Shown here: one piece after another, positions 1 through 7,363 of the stretch
How positions within the stretch are numbered: the stretch's first letter is position 1
How the letters are laid out: each line of letters starts with the position of its first letter
DNA from: an uncultured Cellvibrio sp.
Lineage (GTDB): Bacteria; Pseudomonadota; Gammaproteobacteria; Pseudomonadales; Cellvibrionaceae
DNA: 22,067 nt
Assembly: GCA_946482345.1 (NCBI GenBank)
Contig: CAMLRJ010000009.1
Span: 1-22,067 of the forward strand
Direction: 5' to 3'
Position numbers and translations under genes: made by a program
The notes under the pieces: model-generated
Databases searched by the model: none
Seen by the model: the letters and a program-made list of their open reading frames with translations, nothing else
What the model was told of the DNA's origin: nothing

Positions 1-803
1 TGGGCCTGGAAATTGAAATTCACCACCACGAAGTGGCTAACGCTGGCCAATGTGAGATCGGCGTAGGCGCTAACACTCTGGTGAAGAAAGCGGACGAAGT
101 GCAAATCCTCAAGTACTGCGTACATAACGTTGCTCACCAATACGGTAAAACCGCTACCTTCATGCCGAAACCACTGATCGGTGACAACGGTTCAGGTATG
201 CACGTTCACCAGTCTTTCTCCAAAGCTGGCGTTAACCAGTTTGCCGGTGACGCTTACGCTGGCCTGAGCGAAACTGCCCTGTACTACATCGGCGGTATCA
301 TCAAGCACGCTAAAGCACTGAACGCTTTCTGTAACGCTTCAACCAACTCTTACAAGCGTTTGGTTCCAGGCTTCGAAGCGCCCGTTATGTTGGCTTACTC
401 TTCACGTAACCGCTCTGCTTCTATCCGTATTCCGTTCGTACAAGGTGCGAAAGCAAAACGTATCGAAACCCGTTTCCCTGATCCAACTGCTAACCCATAC
501 CTCTGCTTCGCTGCTTTGTTGATGGCGGGCATTGACGGTGTTCAAAACAAGATTCACCCGGGCGAGCCAGCAACCAAAGACTTGTACGATCTGGAGCCGG
601 AAGAAGAAGCACAAATCCCGCAAGTCTGTGCCTCTCTGGAGCAAGCTCTGCAAGCGCTGGAAGCTGATCATGAGTTCCTGACTCGTGGCGGTGTATTCAG
701 CAAAGACTTCATCGAGTCTTACATTGAGTTGAAGCGCGCTGATATCCAACGCGTTGATATGACTCCGCACCCTGTAGAGTTCGAGTTGTACTACAGCGTG
801 TAA
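1..803 (+). CDS. glnA: Glutamine synthetase type I, C-terminal part (5' truncated by window edge)
   Basis: This is the last 266 codons of a class I glutamine synthetase, which makes glutamine from glutamate, ammonia and ATP in the cytoplasm. The reading frame is open from base 3, upstream of any start codon, so the gene begins outside the window. Visible hallmarks are the HHHEVA(N)AGQ segment, the ATP-binding stretch [12 protein letters not shown], the NRSASIRIP segment and the C-terminal LYDL motif. The Tyr codon of LYDL is at 585-587 and matches the residue adenylylated by GlnE in enterobacterial enzymes, so covalent regulation is expected. Length and motifs agree with the roughly 468-residue GSI-beta family. 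Codon use is more biased than in the downstream genes, as expected for a highly expressed enzyme. A terminator hairpin follows, and ntrBC lie downstream in the usual gammaproteobacterial order. Confidence 0.97.
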   Translation, partial: GLEIEIHHHEVANAGQCEIGVGANTLVKKADEVQILKYCVHNVAHQYGKTATFMPKPLIGDNGSGMHVHQSFSKAGVNQFAGDAYAGLSETALYYIGGIIKHAKALNAFCNASTNSYKRLVPGFEAPVMLAYSSRNRSASIRIPFVQGAKAKRIETRFPDPTANPYLCFAALLMAGIDGVQNKIHPGEPATKDLYDLEPEEEAQIPQVCASLEQALQALEADHEFLTRGGVFSKDFIESYIELKRADIQRVDMTPHPVEFELYYSV

Positions 804-870
804 TTATCGATCTTTCGATGATTGGACGATAATTGAAGCCCGCAGAGTGATCTGCGGGCTTTTTCTTTTT
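802..870 (+). terminator. Rho-independent terminator after glnA
   Basis: A 10-bp perfect stem (837-846 with 851-860, loop GTGA) is followed by T5-C-T5. An additional 8-bp inverted repeat (802-809 with 827-834) begins at the glnA stop codon. Together they should end most glnA transcription before the DUF4124 gene. Confidence 0.88.
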
Positions 871-915
871 CAGGATCAGGCGTAATCTCTGGAAATCTCC
901 AGACGGGATTTTTCT

Positions 916-1422
916 ATGCGCGCACTCTTGCTTATTCTCATTTGCCTCTCTTTCGGTGTCTGTGCCGAAATTTATAAAACTGTCGATAAAGATGGCAATG
1001 TTGTCTACACAGACAGCCCGCCAAATGACGATGCTCAGGCAGTCAAACTACGTGAAATCAATACCTTGCCAGCACAGGAAACAGGTTTCAGCGAAACGCC
1101 GGTCCGAGCGCAGCAGCCGCAATCCGTGAGTTATGAGATCGACATTATTAGTCCCCGTGATCAGGTGGTCATCCCGCCGGGGGAAAGGGATCTGGCTGTT
1201 GCAGTCAATATTTCACCCGGCCTGCATCCGGATCATTTGGTGACTTATTATCTGGATAGCGAACTGATAGAAGAAACCCGCTCTGCCAGCATAGTCATTC
1301 AGGACGTGCCCCGTGGTGCCAGAACCCTTACAGTCGAAGTGATTGACCAGCAGGGTAATTCTCTGGGCAAATCAGCCCCTTTAACGGTGAATGTGATTCG
1401 CCCGGTAGTCAGAAAAAATTAG
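916..1422 (+). CDS. DUF4124 domain envelope protein
   Basis: A 168-residue exported protein. Residues 1-17 form a signal peptide with a hydrophobic core and a likely cut after CA, just before EIYKTVD. Residues 18-50 match the DUF4124 signature (xIYKxVDxxGNVxYTDxPP), a small domain common in proteobacterial periplasmic proteins with no settled function. Residues about 75-165 read as an all-beta, Ig-like domain (SPRDQVVIPPGE ... YYLDSELIEE ... LTVNVIRP). A gene of this type between glnA and ntrB is familiar in Pseudomonas-like genomes, which points to linkage with nitrogen genes but not to a known role. The ATG at 916 is preceded by a weak ribosome site (GGGA near 905), and a 6-bp inverted repeat (888-893 with 898-903) sits just upstream. 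Confidence 0.85.
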   Translation: MRALLLILICLSFGVCAEIYKTVDKDGNVVYTDSPPNDDAQAVKLREINTLPAQETGFSETPVRAQQPQSVSYEIDIISPRDQVVIPPGERDLAVAVNISPGLHPDHLVTYYLDSELIEETRSASIVIQDVPRGARTLTVEVIDQQGNSLGKSAPLTVNVIRPVVRKN

Positions 1423-1445
1423 CGAAAGAATTCTGTTTTTTAAAG

Positions 1446-1460
1446 GCACCATGATGGTGC
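1446..1460. promoter_or_regulatory. NtrC-binding site (enhancer) upstream of ntrBC
   Basis: GCACCA-TGA-TGGTGC is a perfect 6+6 palindrome with a 3-base centre. It matches the established NtrC consensus, as in site 1 of enterobacterial glnAp2. Its centre is about 108 bp upstream of the transcription start expected from the sigma-54 promoter at 1535-1550, a normal enhancer distance. It lacks a directly following T-run, so a terminator reading is less likely. Confidence 0.65.
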
Positions 1461-1534
1461 GGTGCTTTGCTGTTTTTGCGTAAGTGCCAGATAAAACCTT
1501 TGCATTTTCAGGTCATTTTTGCTCAACAGGAAGT

Positions 1535-1550
1535 TGGTTTGCTTTTTGCA
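1535..1550 (+). promoter_or_regulatory. Putative sigma-54 promoter of ntrBC
   Basis: TGGTTTGCTTTTTGCA matches the sigma-54 pattern TGGCACG-N4-TTGCA at 13 of 16 positions counting the free spacer, with the required GG-N10-GC spacing (GG at 1536-1537, GC at 1548-1549). The start should fall near 1561, giving a leader of about 35 bases before the ntrB GTG. Combined with the upstream NtrC palindrome it suggests autoregulated ntrBC expression. Confidence 0.55.
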
Positions 1551-1594
1551 TTTATATTCATGCCCTGCGGAGAGGCATTTTGGAGTAATGCGGC

Positions 1595-2668
1595 GTGAGT
1601 CCTGGTGACATCTATAAATCCATTCTCGACAATCTCAGTACAGCCATAGTTCTGGTTGATGGTGAGCTTTTGTTGCGTCATATGAATCCGGCAGCGGAAG
1701 CACTTCTTGCCATGAGTAATGAAGGCAATACCGGTGAGGTTATCACCCATTTTTTTTATGAATCAGACGACACCGAAAAGCAATTGCGCAAGGCGGCGGC
1801 ACAGGGAAATCACTACACCAAACGCCATGCCAATTGGCAATTGCCGGGAACAGGCAATATCACAGTTGATTACACAGTCACTCCTTTTGGTGATCACGAA
1901 GGTTTGATTATGGAAATTCAACCTATGGATAGATTGCTGCGAATCAGCCGTGAAGAAATGATGACCAATTCCCATGAAACCACGCGCAATTTGATTCGTG
2001 GCATGGCGCATGAAATTAAAAATCCTTTGGGTGGAATTCGCGGTGCTGCGCAATTGCTTGCACGTGAATTGCCGAATGAAACTTTATCGGAATACACCAA
2101 TGTGATTATTGATGAAGTTGACCGTTTGCGAAATCTGGTTGATCGCATGTTGGGGCCTAATCAATTACCGAAATGGCAATGGTTGAATATCCACGAAGCC
2201 GTTGAGCGTGTCACCAGTGTTATTCGTGCAGAGTGTCGCGACAGAATTAAATTGATTCGCGATTACGATCCCAGTATTCCCAATTTACAAGGCGATAAGG
2301 AAATGTTGATTCAAGCCTTGCTGAATATTGTGCGCAATGCAATGCAGGCATTGATTGAATCCAATACGCTCAATGCAGTTATTCAAATTCGTACGCGCAT
2401 TCAGCGTCATTACACCATTGGCCGCAAGCATCATCCGCTGGTATGTCGTGTCGATATTATCGATAACGGCCCCGGTATTCCCGCTGAAATGATTGAACAT
2501 ATTTTTTATCCGATGATATCGGGCCGCCCGGAAGGTACGGGTTTGGGATTAACAATTTCACAGCATTTGATCCATCAACATAACGGCCTGATTGAGTGCC
2601 GAAGTGAACCCGGACAAACGCGTTTTTCACTCTATTTACCAATGGAAAATCACCATGCAGAAAACTAA
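1595..2668 (+). CDS. ntrB: Nitrogen regulation sensor histidine kinase NtrB
   Basis: A 357-residue cytoplasmic kinase/phosphatase that phosphorylates NtrC under nitrogen limitation and normally responds to PII (GlnB). An N-terminal PAS domain covers about residues 5-110. The H box has the phosphoacceptor His139 in GMAHEIKNPLGG, the same position as in enterobacterial NtrB. The C-terminal HATPase has the N box (LLNIVRNAMQAL), the G1 box DNGPGIP and the G2 box GTGLGL. There are no membrane segments. The start is GTG 1595 because GGAG at 1582-1585 gives a 9-base spacer; the ATG at 1588 is out of frame and opens only a 6-codon reading. The 3' end overlaps ntrC by 14 bases, implying translational coupling. 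Confidence 0.96.
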   Translation: MSPGDIYKSILDNLSTAIVLVDGELLLRHMNPAAEALLAMSNEGNTGEVITHFFYESDDTEKQLRKAAAQGNHYTKRHANWQLPGTGNITVDYTVTPFGDHEGLIMEIQPMDRLLRISREEMMTNSHETTRNLIRGMAHEIKNPLGGIRGAAQLLARELPNETLSEYTNVIIDEVDRLRNLVDRMLGPNQLPKWQWLNIHEAVERVTSVIRAECRDRIKLIRDYDPSIPNLQGDKEMLIQALLNIVRNAMQALIESNTLNAVIQIRTRIQRHYTIGRKHHPLVCRVDIIDNGPGIPAEMIEHIFYPMISGRPEGTGLGLTISQHLIHQHNGLIECRSEPGQTRFSLYLPMENHHAEN

Positions 2669-4091
2669 CAAAGTTTGGATTATTGATGATGATCGTTCAA
2701 TTCGTTGGGTGTTGGAAAAAGCACTGCAACAAGCCAATATTGAAACGCGAATTTTTGAAACAGGTGACAGCGCATTAAATCAAATTAATCGCGATACTCC
2801 CGATGCAATTATCAGCGATATCCGTATGCCGGGTATTGATGGTTTGGCGTTGCTGAGTAACGTACACGCCAATCATCCACAAATTCCAATTATCATCATG
2901 ACTGCACATTCTGATTTGGATAGTGCTGTCGCTGCTTATCAAGGTGGCGCGTTTGAATATTTGCCTAAACCTTTTGATGTGGATGATGCTGTCGCTGTAA
3001 CACAACGTGCACTGGCACACGCGCAAGAACAAAAACATCAACAGGAAAAACAAACTGACGAAGTTGAAGCCCACACCGAAATTATTGGTGAAGCGCCGGC
3101 GATGCAAGAAGTATTTCGCGCAATTGGTCGTTTGTCTCAATCCAATATTACGGTGTTGATTAATGGGCAATCGGGTACGGGAAAAGAATTGGTTGCGCGT
3201 GCATTGCATCGACACAGTCCACGTCGTAATGGCCCCTTTATCGCATTGAATATGGCAGCAATTCCAAAAGATTTAATGGAGTCAGAATTATTCGGTCATG
3301 AAAAAGGTGCGTTCACTGGCGCAGCGGCACAACGTCAGGGTCGATTCGAACAAGCGAATGGCGGCTCATTATTTTTGGATGAAATTGGCGATATGCCCGC
3401 TGAAACCCAAACACGTTTGTTGCGTGTTCTGGCTGACGGAGAATTTTATCGCGTGGGTGGGCACACACCGGTGAAAGTCGATGTGCGTATTATTGCGGCC
3501 ACACATCAAAATCTGGAAACACTGGTTGCCGATAATCGTTTCCGTGAAGATTTATTTCATCGTTTAAATGTGATTCGAATTCATATTCCGAAATTGGCCA
3601 ATCGTCGCGAAGACATTCCGAAATTGGCGAGATTTTTTTTGCACAAAGCCGCTAATGAATTGAATGTGGACCCCAAAGTTTTATTGACGGAAACAGAAGA
3701 ATTTTTGTGTTCCCTGCCCTGGCCGGGAAATGTCCGTCAGCTGGAAAATACCTGTCGCTGGATTACGGTGATGGCATCCGGTCGCGAAGTGCATGTTGCC
3801 GATCTGCCGCCTGAATTACTGGATACCAAAGAAACCTCAACACCCGCCGATGATTGGGAAAAAGCCCTGCGCCATTGGGCAGATATGGCATTGGCGCGCG
3901 GGCATCACCAGTTGCTCAGTGAGGCAGTCCCTACGTTTGAGCGCGCACTGATTGAAACTGCGCTCAAATACACTGCTGGTCGCAAACGCGATGCTGCCAA
4001 TCTGCTGGGTTGGGGGCGCAATACCCTGACCCGGAAGTTGAAAGAGCTGGGTATGATCAGTGCGTCTGCCGAGGATGAAGCAGACGAATAA
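2655..4091 (+). CDS. ntrC: Nitrogen regulation response regulator NtrC (sigma-54 activator)
   Basis: A 478-residue activator of sigma-54 promoters. The receiver domain (1-125) has the acidic pocket D11-D13, phosphoacceptor Asp55 (SDIRMPG) and Lys105 (LPKP). The AAA+ domain (about 142-375) has Walker A GQSGTGKE at 171-178, the sigma-54-contacting GAFTGA loop at 218-223, Walker B SLFLDE at 238-243 and a REDLFHRL arginine-finger region. A Fis-type helix-turn-helix ends the protein (AANLLGWGRNTLTRKL). The reading frame is open further upstream, but ATG 2655 is chosen because the protein then begins MQKTNKVWIIDDD like other NtrC proteins and gives the family length. This start lies inside the end of ntrB, so the two are one coupled operon. 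No obvious terminator follows. Confidence 0.96.
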   Translation: MQKTNKVWIIDDDRSIRWVLEKALQQANIETRIFETGDSALNQINRDTPDAIISDIRMPGIDGLALLSNVHANHPQIPIIIMTAHSDLDSAVAAYQGGAFEYLPKPFDVDDAVAVTQRALAHAQEQKHQQEKQTDEVEAHTEIIGEAPAMQEVFRAIGRLSQSNITVLINGQSGTGKELVARALHRHSPRRNGPFIALNMAAIPKDLMESELFGHEKGAFTGAAAQRQGRFEQANGGSLFLDEIGDMPAETQTRLLRVLADGEFYRVGGHTPVKVDVRIIAATHQNLETLVADNRFREDLFHRLNVIRIHIPKLANRREDIPKLARFFLHKAANELNVDPKVLLTETEEFLCSLPWPGNVRQLENTCRWITVMASGREVHVADLPPELLDTKETSTPADDWEKALRHWADMALARGHHQLLSEAVPTFERALIETALKYTAGRKRDAANLLGWGRNTLTRKLKELGMISASAEDEADE

Positions 4092-4255
4092 CTGATTGAT
4101 TAACAGAACTTTTTCTATCCCAAGAGGCAAGTTTTAGAACTGCTGTCTATACTCAAAAAAACTGGTAGAAATCACTCGTCCATTCGGGCAGTGGCCACAT
4201 AGACAAATAGAAGCAGGCAAAACAAAGGTTCGAGATGAACCTGTCGGGGGATAGA

Positions 4256-5746
4256 ATGGTAAAGAAGTCGTTACTCACCAAGCTTATGATCGCGCTTGCG
4301 GTTGCAATGGTACTGATTGCATTTGCGGTCGCGTTCACCAACTACCGGTTGGCAGCAAAAAATCAGGAAATCAAATTAAATGCTGAAATAGAGGCAATGA
4401 TAGAACTCACCAATAGTTCTATTCTCGAAGCGGTGTTTGCATATGATTTCCAACAAGTTGAAGCCATCGCAAAATCTTTGGTGGGTACTGCTTTGGTAAC
4501 CGAGGTTCACGTAGTCGATCACAGAGGCCAAAAATTGGCGGATGCTGATGACGAAGACCGTAGTGAAGGCAAGATCACCCGCGAAGATATTCCCATCATG
4601 TATAACGGTAGCAAAATTGGTAGCTACACCATTACGTTTTCTACAGCGGAAGTAAAAGAAGCCTTGGGCCAGCAGGTTAAAAGCAATACCTTGACGGTTT
4701 TTGCGCTTTTAGCGGCAAGCCTGATTACCGTGTATTTTTTGATGCGCAGTTTGGTGTTGGCGCCTGTGTCGGAAGTGACGCATTCACTCAGCGCTATTGC
4801 GGATGGTGGTGGTGATTTAACCCACCGATTGCCAACGGCGAGCCAAAATGAAATTGCTGAATTGGCGCATAATTTCAACCGGGTGATGGAACACATCGCC
4901 ATGATTATTCGCAATGTGGTGCAGGTAAATGACAAGGTGCGCACCAACGTTAATACCATGGGCGGTGCAACCGAAAATACAGTGCATTCCACATCGCAAC
5001 AATTGCGTGAAATTGAATTGGTGGCCGCTGCGGTAGAAGAGTTGTCTGCCTCTGCCAACGAAATTGCCCGCCATGCCAATGACACAGCAGATCGTACCAA
5101 TGCCACCAGCGTGTTGGTTGATGAAGGTAATGAAATTGTGGCGCTATCACTGGATAAAGTGAATCGCCTGACAGATCAAATTCAATCCACCGCACAAAAA
5201 ATTCAGGTGTTGAAAAATAATTCGGTCAATATCGGATCAGTAATGGAAGTGATCAGAACCATTGCAGAACAAACCAACCTGCTTGCATTAAACGCAGCGA
5301 TTGAAGCGGCACGTGCCGGTGAACAAGGTCGCGGATTTGCGGTGGTGGCGGACGAAGTGCGTTCTCTTGCACAAAAAACGCGTACATCCACAGAAGAAAT
5401 TGAATCCATTATTATCCAATTGCAACGCGCAGCCGATGAAGCGCATCAGGCAATGAATGCCAGTACCTCATCAGTCAAGGAAACCATAGAAACCTCAGCC
5501 AAAGTTGGCGGAGCATTGGACAAGATTCGCAGTAATATTCGCATCATTAATGACATGAACCATCAAATTGCAACTGCATCACATGAGCAAAATACCGTTG
5601 CCAATGAAGTGAGCAAAAACATCACGGCGATCCATGGATTATCCGAACGTGTAGCAGAAAATGCCCAGGTTGTTAACGCCGGCGGCAGTCAGTTAATTCA
5701 CGAAGTTGGCGAACTGAAAAAACAAATCGATTCGTTCAAAGTGTAA
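4256..5746 (+). CDS. Methyl-accepting chemotaxis protein
   Basis: A 496-residue inner-membrane chemoreceptor that signals through CheW/CheA. TM1 lies at about residues 9-28 and is followed by a periplasmic domain of about 110 residues. That domain resembles small CHASE8-like sensors ([17 protein letters not shown] ... [16 protein letters not shown]); this assignment is tentative. TM2 lies around [20 protein letters not shown], then a HAMP domain ([14 protein letters not shown] onward). The long coiled signalling domain includes the conserved hairpin [18 protein letters not shown] and [13 protein letters not shown]. The ligand is unknown. ATG 4256 is preferred because GGGGGA at 4246-4251 is a strong ribosome site; ATG 4235, in frame with AAAGG upstream, is an alternative adding seven residues. 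No chemotaxis neighbours are present, and a terminator follows closely. Confidence 0.94.
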   Translation: MVKKSLLTKLMIALAVAMVLIAFAVAFTNYRLAAKNQEIKLNAEIEAMIELTNSSILEAVFAYDFQQVEAIAKSLVGTALVTEVHVVDHRGQKLADADDEDRSEGKITREDIPIMYNGSKIGSYTITFSTAEVKEALGQQVKSNTLTVFALLAASLITVYFLMRSLVLAPVSEVTHSLSAIADGGGDLTHRLPTASQNEIAELAHNFNRVMEHIAMIIRNVVQVNDKVRTNVNTMGGATENTVHSTSQQLREIELVAAAVEELSASANEIARHANDTADRTNATSVLVDEGNEIVALSLDKVNRLTDQIQSTAQKIQVLKNNSVNIGSVMEVIRTIAEQTNLLALNAAIEAARAGEQGRGFAVVADEVRSLAQKTRTSTEEIESIIIQLQRAADEAHQAMNASTSSVKETIETSAKVGGALDKIRSNIRIINDMNHQIATASHEQNTVANEVSKNITAIHGLSERVAENAQVVNAGGSQLIHEVGELKKQIDSFKV

Positions 5747-5778
5747 TCTTGCGTAAAGTTTTCTTCCCTCTCCATTTT

Positions 5779-5800
5779 TCCCGGCTTGTCCGGGATTTTT
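5779..5800 (+). terminator. Terminator after the chemoreceptor gene
   Basis: TCCCGG / CCGGGA stem (5779-5784 with 5790-5795), 5-base loop, then T5. It acts on the plus strand only, since the minus strand has A residues after the stem. It abuts the stop codon of the convergent halogenase gene. Confidence 0.65.
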
Positions 5801-7292
5801 ATTGTTCGGACAAATATGTCGCGTGATCTTCAAAGTTAATGCTGCAGCGTTCCAAAAAATCATCCAGCTTGCGTAGATCGTATTGAAAATCTTTCTTTTC
5901 CGGTTTGCGTAGTTTTTCGGGCTCCGGGAAAATCCCCATGCCAGCCATAATGCAATACCAGGAAGGACCGGAATAATATTGGGAAATTTTTAATCGCTCG
6001 ACTTCGGCTGCTATATCTTTTCCTGACATCCAGCCATTATAAAGCTGTACAAGATTCGGTGGTAAATCATCCAGGCTTTCAGTATTGGCCTTCCAATATT
6101 CTGTATCTTTTCGATTACTGGTTTTGTAGTGAGTGATAATGTAATCGCGTGTGTTATCAAAATATTGATTGATGCGTTGATTAAATTCAGCACGATAAGC
6201 ATCTAAAAATTGTCCGCGCTCAATGCTATCAATAAAAATACCGATGGTTTGTTGCACCAAAAACAATGCCGTGGCTTCGAGCGGTTCAATGAACCCTTGT
6301 GACAAGCCCACCCCCAAACAATTTTTAAACCAATGGGATTCGACTCGCCCGACTTTCATTTTTAAATGTCGGGCTTCAACAGGATCATCAAGCAATCCCA
6401 AACTGCGTCGCAACTCTTCTTCGGCTTGATCGGCTGAACAAAAATCCGATGCATAAACATAGCCATTGCCGTATCGATTGGTCAGTGGAATTTTCCAGCG
6501 CCAGCCATTATTCATAGCAACAGATAAGGTTTCAGATGGAATTTTTTCACCTATTGCTGCAGGCAAGGTAATTGCTGAATCATTAAATAAATGTTGTCGA
6601 TAACTTACAAAGGGTGATTGCAAGGTTTTTTGCAGCAGAACCGATGCAAAACCTGTAGCATCGACAAAAAAATCAGCTTCGAATATTTCGCCTGTTGTAC
6701 TGGTGACTGATTGAATATCACCGGATTCAGTTTGGTTTACAGACGCAATGCTGGCAATTTTGTGAGTGACGCCCAACGCTGTCGCTTTTTTAGCAATAAA
6801 TTTTCCCAAGAGATGCGAATCAAAATGATAGCCATACAACATTTCAAACGGAAAGTGATAAGGTGCTTTCGGAGCCAGCGATTTTTTGGCAACAAGATTG
6901 GCAACAAAAAAACGATCGGGATGTGCATCTACATCCAAACCTTTTAATCGCATCTGCGCATTGTGCATAAACATCGGCAAACTGTGTTTATCCAATACTG
7001 AAGCAAAGGGATGAAAGTAAGATTCGCAACCTTGCCTATGTGTCCAGCTTTCAAAACGAATACCCGACTTAAAAGTCGCATTGCATTCAGGCATCCATTC
7101 AGCCTCATCAATCGCCAATTGATCGAAAAATAATTTGAGCGCAGGTGTAGAGCCTTCACCAACGCCAATAATGCCAATATCGCTGGATTCAATCAGTTCA
7201 ATGGCAATGCCTTTTTTTATCCAGTGATGTGCAAATAAACTGGCTGCCATCCAGCCTGCTGTGCCACCGCCCAATATGATTATTTTTTTCAT
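5799..7292 (-). CDS. Flavin-dependent tryptophan halogenase family protein
   Basis: A 497-residue PF04820-type protein. It has an N-terminal FAD-binding GGGTAGWMAA motif (8-17), a conserved GEGSTP segment, the catalytic lysine equivalent K75 (FKSGIRFESW), the family motif WRWKIP at 264-269 (the WxWxIP signature of flavin halogenases) and the SQGFIEPLEAT active-site segment with E336. Characterised members use reduced FAD, oxygen and halide to halogenate indoles. Homologues next to TonB receptors, such as Brevundimonas BrvH and the Xanthomonas halogenases, act on free indole in vitro, with unknown native substrates. Here it lies 71 bp downstream of a TonB receptor on the same strand, separated by a hairpin. 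No flavin reductase gene is nearby. Upstream of the ATG there is no good ribosome site. The substrate cannot be read from the sequence. Confidence 0.9.
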   Translation of the reverse strand: MKKIIILGGGTAGWMAASLFAHHWIKKGIAIELIESSDIGIIGVGEGSTPALKLFFDQLAIDEAEWMPECNATFKSGIRFESWTHRQGCESYFHPFASVLDKHSLPMFMHNAQMRLKGLDVDAHPDRFFVANLVAKKSLAPKAPYHFPFEMLYGYHFDSHLLGKFIAKKATALGVTHKIASIASVNQTESGDIQSVTSTTGEIFEADFFVDATGFASVLLQKTLQSPFVSYRQHLFNDSAITLPAAIGEKIPSETLSVAMNNGWRWKIPLTNRYGNGYVYASDFCSADQAEEELRRSLGLLDDPVEARHLKMKVGRVESHWFKNCLGVGLSQGFIEPLEATALFLVQQTIGIFIDSIERGQFLDAYRAEFNQRINQYFDNTRDYIITHYKTSNRKDTEYWKANTESLDDLPPNLVQLYNGWMSGKDIAAEVERLKISQYYSGPSWYCIMAGMGIFPEPEKLRKPEKKDFQYDLRKLDDFLERCSINFEDHATYLSEQ

Positions 7293-7317
7293 GATGCAAA
7301 TACTTTTTTGTTAAAAA

Positions 7318-7345
7318 CCAAAAATCCCCGCAGAGCGGGGATTTT
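7318..7345 (-). terminator. Terminator or attenuator between TonB receptor and halogenase
   Basis: A 10-bp perfect stem (7321-7330 with 7336-7345, 5-base loop). On the minus strand it ends in a T5 run at 7317-7321 and lies immediately past the receptor stop codon. It should reduce read-through into the halogenase gene. Confidence 0.8.
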
Positions 7346-7363
7346 CATTCAGGGCAACCACAA

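Noticed and set aside
402..770. Minus-strand ORF of 122 codons inside glnA
   Set aside because: It lies antisense to a highly conserved enzyme and the translation has no recognisable features.
1446..1460. Hairpin after the DUF4124 gene read as a terminator
   Set aside because: The stem is not followed directly by a T-run, and the sequence matches the NtrC palindrome exactly at the right distance from a sigma-54 promoter.
1588..1608. Six-codon ORF (MRRESW) overlapping the ntrB start as a leader peptide
   Set aside because: Its ATG is only 2 bases from GGAG, whereas GTG 1595 has normal spacing; no leader-type signal is seen.
2775..3215. Minus-strand ORF of 146 codons inside ntrC
   Set aside because: It is antisense to the receiver and AAA+ coding region, and its composition is typical of a shadow frame.
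4624..5106. Minus-strand ORF of 160 codons inside the chemoreceptor gene
   Set aside because: It is a shadow of a strongly supported coding frame, with low-complexity translation and no ribosome site.
7318..7345. Hairpin between receptor and halogenase as a riboswitch
   Set aside because: It is a short simple stem with a T-run directly after the receptor stop; a terminator explains it fully.
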